Source of the DNA: Novosphingobium sp. PhB57
GTDB lineage: Bacteria > Pseudomonadota > Alphaproteobacteria > Sphingomonadales > Sphingomonadaceae
Direction of reading: 5' to 3'
Assembly (NCBI RefSeq): GCF_004342985.1
Contig: NZ_SMBO01000003.1
Span: forward strand, 62,001 to 126,000
Length of the DNA: 64,000 nucleotides
This document shows positions 1 to 7,851 of the stretch, piece by piece. The first letter of the stretch is position 1; every line of letters starts with the position of its first letter. The position numbers were made by a program, and so were the translations under genes. Under the pieces are notes generated by a model. It saw only the letters and a program-made list of their open reading frames with translations, was not told the origin of the DNA and made no database searches.

Positions 1-1137
1 GTGGTGGGGGCCTATTACCTCTCGGCCGACGTCTCGACCGAGAATATCTTCAATTACAGCCCGCTGCCCGGCTCGGCCGTGCCTGCCAGCATCCGCCGCA
101 ATCCCGGTGTGACTAACATCACCCGCGTACAGGACGGCGACGTGCGCAGCCTGGCGGTGTTCGGGGAGGCGACGCTGAAGGTCACCGACCAGATTTCGGT
201 CGTGGCGGGCGGGCGTTACACTTCAGACCGCAAGAAGATCGACTATCATGCCTTCTCGACCACCGATGCAGGCGCCATCCCGGGCTTCGGTTTCCCCGGT
301 GAAGTGATTGCCTCGGGCGGGAAGACCTGGAACGCCTTCACCCCGCGCTTCACGGTCAAGTACGAGCCTTTCGACAAGGTGAATCTCTACGCGACTTACG
401 CCAAGGGCTTCAAATCGGGCGGCTTCGTGGACAACGCCTATCGCGATCCCACCATCCCGCTCGCACCCGAACATGCCGAAAACTACGAAGTCGGCGCCAA
501 GACCCGCCTGTTTGGCGACATGCTGGACTTCAACGTCGCCCTGTTCCACCAGAAGACCAAGGACCTCCAGAACTTCTCCGGCGCAGGCGGCATCGCCCAT
601 ACCTATAACGGCACGCTCAAGATGAAGGGCTGGGAAATCGAATCCGTGCTGCGGCCGATGGACGGACTGCGCCTGACGGGGAACTATACCCACCTCATCG
701 GCAAATATACTTCGCTGGAAGACCCGCTGGTCGGCCTCGACTACTCCGGCAATCCCGCGAAGTTCGCGCCGCGTGACGCCTTCACCATCGGTGCGAGCTA
801 TCAGGCACTTCTCGGCAATGGTGCCAGCCTGACACCGCAGGTGGACTTCAACTATTCCGCGCGCATCTCGACCGACGATGCGAACACGCTGCGTCTGTAC
901 CAGAACCTCTACGACGATACCCGAGGACGCACGCTCAACGCGCGCCTGAACTACGAGTCTTCCGATGGGCGCCTGACCCTGGGCATCTGGGGCAAGAACC
1001 TCACCAACAACTACCAGATCGTCAATGCCGACGACATCACCGCCTTCCTCGCGGTGCCGGGCAACGGCACGACCTACTGGAAGATCTTCACCAACACGCC
1101 GCGCACTTACGGCATCACTCTCAGCATTCGGCGCTGA
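1..1137 (+). CDS. TonB-dependent outer-membrane receptor, 5' end cut by window
   Basis: The reading frame is open from base 1, so only the C-terminal 378 residues are visible and the true start lies outside the window. They form the strand-rich barrel of a TonB-dependent receptor: the piece VVAGGRYTSDRK, the strand YATYAKGFKSGGF, and a C-terminal end in which a 'PRTYGITLSIRR' strand finishes the barrel. Such receptors take up large or scarce substrates across the outer membrane using energy from TonB/ExbBD. A strong terminator follows the stop, and the SDR gene downstream has its own ribosome binding site. The substrate cannot be read from sequence; the neighbouring oxygenases suggest an aromatic or terpenoid compound (inference). 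Confidence 0.9.
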   Translation: MVGAYYLSADVSTENIFNYSPLPGSAVPASIRRNPGVTNITRVQDGDVRSLAVFGEATLKVTDQISVVAGGRYTSDRKKIDYHAFSTTDAGAIPGFGFPGEVIASGGKTWNAFTPRFTVKYEPFDKVNLYATYAKGFKSGGFVDNAYRDPTIPLAPEHAENYEVGAKTRLFGDMLDFNVALFHQKTKDLQNFSGAGGIAHTYNGTLKMKGWEIESVLRPMDGLRLTGNYTHLIGKYTSLEDPLVGLDYSGNPAKFAPRDAFTIGASYQALLGNGASLTPQVDFNYSARISTDDANTLRLYQNLYDDTRGRTLNARLNYESSDGRLTLGIWGKNLTNNYQIVNADDITAFLAVPGNGTTYWKIFTNTPRTYGITLSIRR

Positions 1138-1143
1138 CGGCCT

Positions 1144-1176
1144 GGCGGGGAGCGGTGCGCCGTTCCCCGCCTTTTT
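1144..1176 (+). terminator. Rho-independent terminator after the first TBDR
   Basis: Eight-base arms GGCGGGGA (1144-1151) and TCCCCGCC (1164-1171) pair perfectly and are followed directly by five T residues (1172-1176). It begins seven bases after the TBDR stop codon. Confidence 0.8.
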
Positions 1177-1206
1177 CAATGAAATTCAGGTATCAAGGAA
1201 ATCGTG

Positions 1207-1986
1207 ATGACCGTGCCGACCCAGCTTCCTTCCAACGGCAGCTTCTCCTTTTCAGGGCGCACCGCGCTCGTCACCGGCGGGGGCCGCGGGGTGGGCGAGG
1301 CCGTTGCGCGCGAGATCCATGCGGGCGGGGGCAGGGTGGCCGTAAGCGATTTCGATCTGGACGCTGCCGAAGCGGTGGCGCGCTCGCTCGATCCTTCGGG
1401 CGAGACCGCCATGGCTATCGCGCTCGACGTTCGCAGCAAGGACGATTTCCTCTCCGCGCGTGACCGGATCGCGAACGCGTGGGCGCGGGTCGATATCGTC
1501 GTCAACAACGCCGGTCTCGCGCGCCGCACGCCGACGCAGGATATCAGCCCGGAGGAATTCGACGAGATCGTCGCCATCAACATGCGCAGCGTGTTCCTCA
1601 GCTGCCAGATCTTTTCCGAGCACATGAAGGCGAACGGTTATGGCCGCATCGTCAACGTCACTTCGCTGGCGGGCCAGAACGGTGGCACCGTCGCCTCGCC
1701 GCATTATGCGGCCTCGAAGGCGGGCGCGATCATGCTCTCGAAGTACTTCGCGCGCTACCTTGCGGGAACCGGCGTGACCGTCAACGCCATCGCGCCCGGC
1801 CCGATCGACACCGCCAAGGGCCGGCTTTCGGAAGAACAGATCGCCCGCGTGGAGGCGGAAGTGCCGGTCGGCCGCTTCATGGAAGTGGGCGAGATCGCCG
1901 CTGCCGTCGCACTGGTCGCCTCGGATCGCGGCGGGTTCTTCGTGGGGGCCACGCTCGACATGAACGGCGGCCTCTACCTCCGGTAA
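1207..1986 (+). CDS. SDR-family NAD(P)-dependent oxidoreductase
   Basis: A classical short-chain dehydrogenase of 259 residues. It has the N-terminal nucleotide-binding motif TGGGRGVG, the NNAG motif after strand 4, a Ser in the VTSLAG segment and the catalytic YAASK tetrad piece. A GTG at 1204 is also in frame, but AAGGAA (1195-1200) lies six bases before the ATG at 1207, which favours 1207. The enzyme probably oxidises an alcohol or reduces a ketone intermediate of the pathway served by the neighbouring oxygenases. The substrate is not predictable; 3-oxoacyl reductase-like annotations would also fit. Confidence 0.88.
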   Translation: MTVPTQLPSNGSFSFSGRTALVTGGGRGVGEAVAREIHAGGGRVAVSDFDLDAAEAVARSLDPSGETAMAIALDVRSKDDFLSARDRIANAWARVDIVVNNAGLARRTPTQDISPEEFDEIVAINMRSVFLSCQIFSEHMKANGYGRIVNVTSLAGQNGGTVASPHYAASKAGAIMLSKYFARYLAGTGVTVNAIAPGPIDTAKGRLSEEQIARVEAEVPVGRFMEVGEIAAAVALVASDRGGFFVGATLDMNGGLYLR

Positions 1987-2062
1987 GCGCATGGCAAACC
2001 GGCGCTCGTCCCGCTTTTCCAATGGCTTTATTCAATTGCGATTGGAGGCGGGATTTCCGCCG

Positions 2063-2077
2063 GGATAGCTTCTATCC
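2063..2077. promoter_or_regulatory. Perfect dyad upstream of the Rieske gene (candidate operator)
   Basis: GGATAG-CTT-CTATCC is a perfect inverted repeat about 50 bp before the Rieske oxygenase start, in the non-coding gap 1987-2126. A MerR-type regulator is the last gene of this operon, and MerR proteins bind dyads within promoters, so it is a plausible own-operon site (inference). Confidence 0.35.
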
Positions 2078-2126
2078 GTAAAGCAATCCGGACGGCGGCA
2101 AGACCGATCCGGACAAGGAGAGTCTC

Positions 2127-3173
2127 ATGTTCATTCGCAACACCTGGTACGTCGCCGCCTTTGCTGCCGAGATCGAGCCCGGCAAGACCCTGGCGCGGCG
2201 GTTTCTGAATGAACCGGTCGTGCTCTTCCGCACCTCGGACGGCCAGATCGCCGCGCTGGAGGACCGGTGCAGTCACCGCGCCATGCCGCTGAGCGCGGGC
2301 CATGTCGAAGGCGATGTCATCCGCTGCTGCTACCACGGCGTCGAATTCAACCGCCTGGGTGCCTGCACGCGCATCCCCAACCAGACCCGCATCCCGCCCT
2401 CGGCCAATGTCCGCCACTATCCGGTGCTGGAAAAGGACCACCTGATCTGGATCTGGATGGGAGACGAGGCGCTGGCCGATCCCTCCACCGTGATCGACAG
2501 TCCCGAGCACAACGATCCGGCCTGGACCTGGCGCCCCTACAACTTCCATGTGAAGGCCGACTGGCAGCTCATCATCGACAACATCATGGACCTGACGCAC
2601 GTCCCCTACATCCACGCGCGTACCATCGGCGGCAATCCGGAACAGCATTACGGCGCCGACACCAAGGTGGAGTTCGACGGCAACAAGGTGACGCTGCTGC
2701 GCAAGATGCCCAACTCGGTTCCGCCGCGTTCCTACATCGACGCCGGCGGCTTCAAGGGCCGGGTCGATCGCTGGCAGGAAGTGCGCTTCGAACCGCGCGT
2801 GGGCATGACCTGCCGCGTCAATGCGGGCGGCTGCGATGTCGGGACCGGAGCCTATGAAGGCAAGCGCGATAACGGCTTCATGCTTGCCAACAACCATTTC
2901 ATCACGCCTGAGACCGACCGGACCAGCCACTACCTCTGGACCATCTGCACCACCGCCTCGAAGGAAAGCGGCGTGCCCGAGGTGCTGTTCGACCAGTTCT
3001 TCGACACCATCACCGAGGATGAGGAAACGCTCCAGGCGCAGCAACTGCGCATCGATGATGCACCGCATCGCGGCTTCGTGGGTATCGCCAGCGATGGCGC
3101 GGTCAACCAGGCCCGCCGCGTCCTGAGCAATCTCTTCGAGGCGGAGCAGGGCGAACTCGTCGCCGCCGAGTAA
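2127..3173 (+). CDS. Rieske [2Fe-2S] non-heme iron oxygenase, VanA-like alpha subunit
   Basis: A 348-residue terminal oxygenase of the vanillate O-demethylase/phthalate oxygenase group. The Rieske cluster ligands are C48-S-H50, then 16 residues, then C67-C-Y-H70. The mononuclear iron site shows D155 followed by H158 and H163 (DLTHVPYIH), with a further acidic cluster near the C terminus (FDTITEDEE). A good Shine-Dalgarno (AAGGAG) precedes the ATG. The family hydroxylates or O-demethylates aromatic or alicyclic rings with electrons from a separate ferredoxin reductase. No such reductase (VanB-like) is encoded in this window. Its stop overlaps the start of the MFS gene by one base (TAATG), so the two are translationally coupled. 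Confidence 0.92.
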   Translation: MFIRNTWYVAAFAAEIEPGKTLARRFLNEPVVLFRTSDGQIAALEDRCSHRAMPLSAGHVEGDVIRCCYHGVEFNRLGACTRIPNQTRIPPSANVRHYPVLEKDHLIWIWMGDEALADPSTVIDSPEHNDPAWTWRPYNFHVKADWQLIIDNIMDLTHVPYIHARTIGGNPEQHYGADTKVEFDGNKVTLLRKMPNSVPPRSYIDAGGFKGRVDRWQEVRFEPRVGMTCRVNAGGCDVGTGAYEGKRDNGFMLANNHFITPETDRTSHYLWTICTTASKESGVPEVLFDQFFDTITEDEETLQAQQLRIDDAPHRGFVGIASDGAVNQARRVLSNLFEAEQGELVAAE

Positions 3174-4426
3174 TGCCTGCCGGTTCGGGTGAGGCCAGTC
3201 TGAGCAAGGCCGGAATCGGCGCCCCCGCAAGGGTGCCGGTCTGGCTGCTCGGATCGATGACACTGAGCGGAACGCTCGGCATCCATATTTTCGCCCCCGC
3301 GCTGGTAGTCGCCGCGCAGGCCTTCGGTGCTCGCAACGCCGAACTGCAACTCGGTATCAGCCTCTACATCTGGGGTCTCGCTTTCGGGCAGCTCGTGCAT
3401 GGCCCACTGTCCGACCGCTTCGGCCGGCGGCCTGTCCTGATTGCCGGCAGCGCCGTCTTCACATTGGCAAGCCTCATCGCGGCAACGGCGTTTTCGGCGA
3501 GCTTCTTCAACGTGTGCCGGTTCGCGCAGGCGCTGGGCGGCAGCGCGGGAATGGTGATCGCCCGGACCATCGTGCGCGACGTAAGCACGCAGGAAGGCTC
3601 GACCGGCAGCCTCGCCAAGCTCAACCTGATGATTCTGGTCGGGCCGGGGCTGGGCCCGGTGATCGGTGGGTTCCTGGTCACTCACGCGGGCTGGCAATCC
3701 ATCCTGATCCTGCTGGGACTGTCGGGCGCGCTCAACACTGCTGCGATCGTCTCGCTCCTGCCGGAGACCGGTACGCCGCGTTCGGCAACGACACGGAGCG
3801 TGCTGGGAAACTATGTGCGGCTGGTCACCTCGGGTCATTTCGCGGCCTACGCGATTGGTGGCGGCTGCGTCACCACGGGCTGGTATGCCTTCCTCAGCGC
3901 TGCGCCGCTCATCTACCAGCAGCGCTTCGGACTGACGCCCGATGCGAGCGGCATGCACCTTGGCGTGGTGGTGGCCGGGGCCTGGATCGGCAGTTTTACC
4001 GCCTCGCGGCAGAGCCAGCGCTGGTCGGCGCCCCGGATGCTGGCACTGGGATGCCGGCTGTCGCTGGGCGCGGCCTTTGGGCTGCTGGCGGCATTCCTTT
4101 CCGGCCTTGCCAGTCCGGTCCTCGTGACGGGGCTGATGTTCCTCTTCACCTGCGGCGTCGGTCTTGCCGGACCGGCGGCACTGGCGCTGGCCACGTCCGT
4201 CGATCCCGCCGCCTTCGGATCGGCTTCGGGGCTTTATGGAGCGATCCAGATGGCCGTTGGCGCGCTGGCGGCGGCAGGGGCAAGTTTCGGGCGAGACGGC
4301 GCGATGACGGCCATCGCGATCCTGATCGGCTGCGAGATCGCCGCGCTGTGCCTGTTCGCAGGCCGGGCGCGCCGCATTGCGAAGGCCCCCGTGCCATGCT
4401 CTAAACGTGCCCATGAAGATGCGTGA
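3173..4426 (+). CDS. MFS transporter, Bcr/CflA-like drug-efflux type
   Basis: A 417-residue, very hydrophobic protein with about twelve predicted membrane segments. The loop 2-3 MFS signature appears as GPLSDRFGRRPV near residue 75, and the N-terminal arrangement resembles the Bcr/CflA efflux group. The start overlaps the Rieske stop by one base, and the end overlaps the MerR-type regulator, giving a three-gene coupled operon. It probably exports the oxygenase substrate or a toxic product; import is also possible. The direction cannot be decided from sequence. Confidence 0.85.
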   Translation: MPAGSGEASLSKAGIGAPARVPVWLLGSMTLSGTLGIHIFAPALVVAAQAFGARNAELQLGISLYIWGLAFGQLVHGPLSDRFGRRPVLIAGSAVFTLASLIAATAFSASFFNVCRFAQALGGSAGMVIARTIVRDVSTQEGSTGSLAKLNLMILVGPGLGPVIGGFLVTHAGWQSILILLGLSGALNTAAIVSLLPETGTPRSATTRSVLGNYVRLVTSGHFAAYAIGGGCVTTGWYAFLSAAPLIYQQRFGLTPDASGMHLGVVVAGAWIGSFTASRQSQRWSAPRMLALGCRLSLGAAFGLLAAFLSGLASPVLVTGLMFLFTCGVGLAGPAALALATSVDPAAFGSASGLYGAIQMAVGALAAAGASFGRDGAMTAIAILIGCEIAALCLFAGRARRIAKAPVPCSKRAHEDA

Positions 4427-5114
4427 GCTTGAACAACGCACCGGCGTGCATCGGGAGGTGATCCGCCTCTATTTGCGCAGCGGTGTCATCCCGGAGCCGG
4501 ACCGGCCCAAGCGCACGGTCGCGATCTACCGCGAGGATCATGTCCAGGCGATCGCCACGGTCCGCAAGCTCCAGCATGAAAGTCGCCTCAGCCTGTCGCA
4601 GATCAAGGCGCTGATGGAGGGCGGCGGCCAGCAGCCCCGCGTCGATACGACGGCGCTGGACCAGCTGGAACAACTCGTGGCGCACCGCGCGGGCGAGGAC
4701 CAGGGGCCGGTCACGGTCGCCTCGCTGCTGGAAACCTATCCTTCCGCCGCCTCGGATACCCGCATCCTCGCGGCCATCGGCGTCCTTGCGGTGATTGAGA
4801 CGCCTGACGGCGATGCACTATCCATTTCCGATGCTCAGATGGTCCGCATCTGGGGGGACATGCGCAAGGCCGGCTTCGACGCGCATCTGGACTACACCCC
4901 CGAGGTGCTGGGTTTCTATGTCGAAGCGGCGGACTTCGTCGGCAAGTGGGAAGCCACGACCTTCCTCGAACGCGTGACCGGGCGGGTGGAAGTGGGCGAG
5001 GCGGCCGATCTGGTAGAGCAGGCACTGCCGCTGATGCTCGATTTCTTCGGTGTCCTGCGCCAGCGCGCGTTCTTCCGTCACTTCGACGCGATCAGGGGGC
5101 AGGCGGAAGCCTGA
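4413..5114 (+). CDS. MerR-family transcriptional regulator
   Basis: The N terminus (MKMRELEQRTGVHREVIRLY) is a MerR-type winged helix-turn-helix, followed by the wing (AIYREDHVQ) and the helix LSLSQIKALMEG typical of the family. The remaining ~150 residues are an effector or multimerisation domain without recognisable metal ligands. An upstream TTG (4377) is in frame, but the ATG at 4413 starts exactly where the family fold begins and overlaps the MFS stop by 14 bases. It is probably the local regulator of the Rieske-MFS operon; the dyad at 2063-2077 is a candidate target. Confidence 0.85.
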   Translation: MKMRELEQRTGVHREVIRLYLRSGVIPEPDRPKRTVAIYREDHVQAIATVRKLQHESRLSLSQIKALMEGGGQQPRVDTTALDQLEQLVAHRAGEDQGPVTVASLLETYPSAASDTRILAAIGVLAVIETPDGDALSISDAQMVRIWGDMRKAGFDAHLDYTPEVLGFYVEAADFVGKWEATTFLERVTGRVEVGEAADLVEQALPLMLDFFGVLRQRAFFRHFDAIRGQAEA

Positions 5115-5150
5115 GACCGGACAGCCTTCGAGGCCGCCCGGTCCATCGGG

Positions 5151-6251
5151 TCACATCGTCAGCACGGCCTTGACGCAGCGGCCCGCGTGCTGGTCTGCAA
5201 CGGCCTCGTTGATCCGGTCGAGCGGATAAGTGCGGATCATCCGGTCGAACGGGAAGTGCCCGGCGGCATGGAGTTCGATCAGTCTGGGCAAGAATTCCTG
5301 CGGGTCGGCGTTCCCTTCGGTCACCCCGCAGACCTTCAGGCCGAGCGAGAGCATGTGCAGGAGATTGAGCGAGATTGCGGCGTCCGCGCTGCGCGGTACG
5401 CCGACCATGGCGAGGCGCCCCAGCACGGCCATAGCGCCCATTCCGTCCTCGATCACCCCCGGCACGCCCGAGGTGTCGAGCATGGCTTTGGCGCCTGACG
5501 GCAGGATGGCACGGACCTGCTCGGCCAGCGGTCCCTCAGCGGGATCGAGGGCATGGGTTGCGCCAAGATCGAGCGCCATCTCACGCCGCGATGCAAGCGG
5601 GTCGGAGACGATGATCGCGTGCGCTCCGGCATAGGCAGCGGCCATCACCCCGCTCAGGCCCACCGGCCCGGCGCCCGTCACCAGCAGGCTCTCACCCGGC
5701 TTGACATCAAGGGCGTTGAGCACGGCACCCGCCCCGGTCATGATCCCGCAGCCGAGCGGCCCGAGCAGCGCCAGCGGCGCTTCCCTGGGCACTTTCACCA
5801 GATTGCGCGCGGCGGCGATGGCGTGAGTGGCGAAAGACGATTGCCCGAAGAAATGGCTGCTGACGTCGTGGTCGCCGTCGTGGATGCAGGTGCTGCCGTC
5901 CATCCGGCGCCCACCGAAATTCAGCGCGGCGAAGTCCTGGCAATAGGCGGGTTCGCCGGCGTCGCACTGCGGACATGCCCGGCATGCGGCGAAGCCCAGG
6001 ATGACGCTGTCACCCACTTTCAGCGTCGTCACTTCTGCTCCCACTACCTCAACGATACCCGCACCCTCATGACCCAGAACGGCGGGTAGCGGCACCGGCA
6101 GGATCTGGTCGCGCACGACGAGGTCGGTATGGCACAGGCCCGTTGCGACGACTTTCACGAGCACTTCGTCGGGTCGCAGCCCTGAAAGCGTGAGCGTCTC
6201 GACGGCGAAGTCCTCGCCCGGGCGGTGAACCACTGCTGCACGAATTTCCAT
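5151..6251 (-). CDS. Zinc-dependent alcohol dehydrogenase (MDR superfamily)
   Basis: A 366-residue medium-chain dehydrogenase. The catalytic zinc site is visible as GLCHTD and GHEGAG, and the structural zinc loop has four cysteines in the CRACPQC...YC segment near residue 90-105. The nucleotide fold has GAGPVGLSG. Length and motifs match the aryl- or geranyl-alcohol dehydrogenase group, which oxidise allylic or benzylic alcohols to aldehydes with NAD. It diverges from the P450 gene, and an aldehyde dehydrogenase lies downstream of that gene, which suggests hydroxylation, then alcohol and aldehyde oxidation (inference). Confidence 0.9.
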   Translation of the reverse strand: MEIRAAVVHRPGEDFAVETLTLSGLRPDEVLVKVVATGLCHTDLVVRDQILPVPLPAVLGHEGAGIVEVVGAEVTTLKVGDSVILGFAACRACPQCDAGEPAYCQDFAALNFGGRRMDGSTCIHDGDHDVSSHFFGQSSFATHAIAAARNLVKVPREAPLALLGPLGCGIMTGAGAVLNALDVKPGESLLVTGAGPVGLSGVMAAAYAGAHAIIVSDPLASRREMALDLGATHALDPAEGPLAEQVRAILPSGAKAMLDTSGVPGVIEDGMGAMAVLGRLAMVGVPRSADAAISLNLLHMLSLGLKVCGVTEGNADPQEFLPRLIELHAAGHFPFDRMIRTYPLDRINEAVADQHAGRCVKAVLTM

Positions 6252-6411
6252 GGCGCATCTCTCTCCTATTCGATCTTCGCCTCGCCATTCGATTAGCGGG
6301 ATGGTCCTATGGCTGATCGGTGCTTTGGGCGCCGGGAAACAGCCATCCTTGGCATTTCATCCCTCGAATGGTCGGACCTATATCTACGATTGACCTCAGG
6401 CCCTGTCCATA

Positions 6412-6427
6412 GTTACGTGTATGTAAC
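6412..6427. promoter_or_regulatory. Dyad GTTAC-N6-GTAAC in the ADH/P450 divergent promoter
   Basis: The gap between the alcohol dehydrogenase and the P450 (6252-6467) contains GTTACGTGTATGTAAC, an inverted repeat with perfect 5-base arms, about 40 bp before the P450 start. It resembles a TetR-type operator, but no TetR gene lies in the window. Nothing else recognisable is seen in this gap. Confidence 0.4.
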
Positions 6428-6467
6428 ACGCAATTGACGGCGGAACCAACCGCCCGAGGGAGAGCCC

Positions 6468-7769
6468 ATGACCGTTTCGCTCGATACCGAGAGCTGCCCC
6501 GTCATACCGGAGGAGATCGCACGCATCGTGATCTCGCCCAGATCCTACACCGACGACGCGCTGATCTACGGCACCTTCCGCTGGCTGCGGGAGAACATGC
6601 CGCTGGCCAAGGCGCACGTCCCGGGTTTCGATCCGATCTGGATCGTCACCAAGCACGCGGACATTCGCGAGGCCGAGCGCAATTCGAAGCTGTTCCGCAA
6701 CGCCGATTTCAACCCGGTGCTGAACGACCGGGCCTCCGATGAGTTCACCCGCTCGATCAACGGCGGATCGACGAAAATCATTTCCTCGCTGACCTACATG
6801 GACGGCAAGGAACACGCTTCCTATCGCAACCTCACGTCGAACTGGTTCCTGCCGGGCCGGGTCAGCCAGCTTGAGGAACAGGTGCGCCGTCTTGCGCGCC
6901 AGTCGGTCGAGAACCTGCTCAGCTTCGATGGCGAGTGCGATTTCGTGCGTGACTTCGCGCTGCACTATCCGCTCCGGGTGATCATGACGCTGTTCGGTGT
7001 TCCGCCCGAAGACGAGCCGCGCATGCTCAAGTTGACGCAGGAATTCTTCGGCGTCCACGACCCCGAGGAGCAACGGCCCGAGATGGTTGCCGACCCGGTG
7101 GCCGGGGCAAAGATGTGGGCTGCTGCGCTGGAAGACTTCTACGCCTATTTCGACGATCTCAGCGCCAAACGCTGTGCGGAACCGACCGACGACCTGCTTT
7201 CGCTGATCGCCAATTCCCGCATCAACGGCGAGCCGATCCCGCGCGCGGAGGCCAACGGATACTACGTCGCCATCGCGACGGCCGGACACGATACGACCTC
7301 GTCCTCCACAGCCGGCGGCCTGCACGGCATGATCGTGAACCCGGAGAATTTCGCCAAGGTGAAGGAGGACCCCGGCCTGATCCCCGGTCTGGTGGACGAG
7401 GCAATCCGCTGGACCAGCCCGGTCAAGCACTTCATGCGCAATGCGGCGGAGGATACCGTCCTGCGCGGGCAGTCGATCAAGGCGATGGACCGCCTGATGA
7501 TGTGCTACCCCTCCGGCAACCGTGACACCGACGTGTTCGTCGATCCCGACCGGTTCGACATCACCCGCTCATCCAATAAGCACGTCGCCTTCGGGTTCGG
7601 GCCGCATATGTGCCTCGGCCAGCACCTTGCCAAGCTGGAGATGCGGGTGCTGTTCCAGGAGCTGCTGCCGCACCTGAAATCCGTGGAACTCGCGGGCGAT
7701 CCGCGCCTGGTCGAGACCAATTTCGTCGGGGGCTACAAGTCTCTGCCGATCCGCTTCGTCAAAAATTGA
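6468..7769 (+). CDS. Cytochrome P450 (bacterial class I type)
   Basis: A soluble 433-residue P450. Visible landmarks are the I-helix oxygen-activation motif AGHDTTSSS near residue 271, the K-helix ExxR (DEAIRW) near 310, and the heme loop FGFGPHMCLG with the axial cysteine near 381. It lacks a membrane anchor, as usual for bacterial enzymes that hydroxylate terpenes, steroids or alkyl aromatics. It needs a ferredoxin and a reductase; neither gene is in the window. The start has a good GAGGGAGAG ribosome binding site. The next gene is a TBDR, probably for uptake of the same substrate. Confidence 0.95.
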   Translation: MTVSLDTESCPVIPEEIARIVISPRSYTDDALIYGTFRWLRENMPLAKAHVPGFDPIWIVTKHADIREAERNSKLFRNADFNPVLNDRASDEFTRSINGGSTKIISSLTYMDGKEHASYRNLTSNWFLPGRVSQLEEQVRRLARQSVENLLSFDGECDFVRDFALHYPLRVIMTLFGVPPEDEPRMLKLTQEFFGVHDPEEQRPEMVADPVAGAKMWAAALEDFYAYFDDLSAKRCAEPTDDLLSLIANSRINGEPIPRAEANGYYVAIATAGHDTTSSSTAGGLHGMIVNPENFAKVKEDPGLIPGLVDEAIRWTSPVKHFMRNAAEDTVLRGQSIKAMDRLMMCYPSGNRDTDVFVDPDRFDITRSSNKHVAFGFGPHMCLGQHLAKLEMRVLFQELLPHLKSVELAGDPRLVETNFVGGYKSLPIRFVKN

Positions 7770-7851
7770 GGAGTACCGGCCCGGCATGGGATCGGGCCGA
7801 GACAAGAACAGTCCGGCGCAAAAGTGCGGACATACGGGAGAGGTAAGAACC

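Noticed and set aside
2930..4441. 503-codon minus-strand frame opposite the MFS transporter
   Set aside because: Repetitive Arg/Gln/Pro-rich composition typical of antisense frames in GC-rich DNA.
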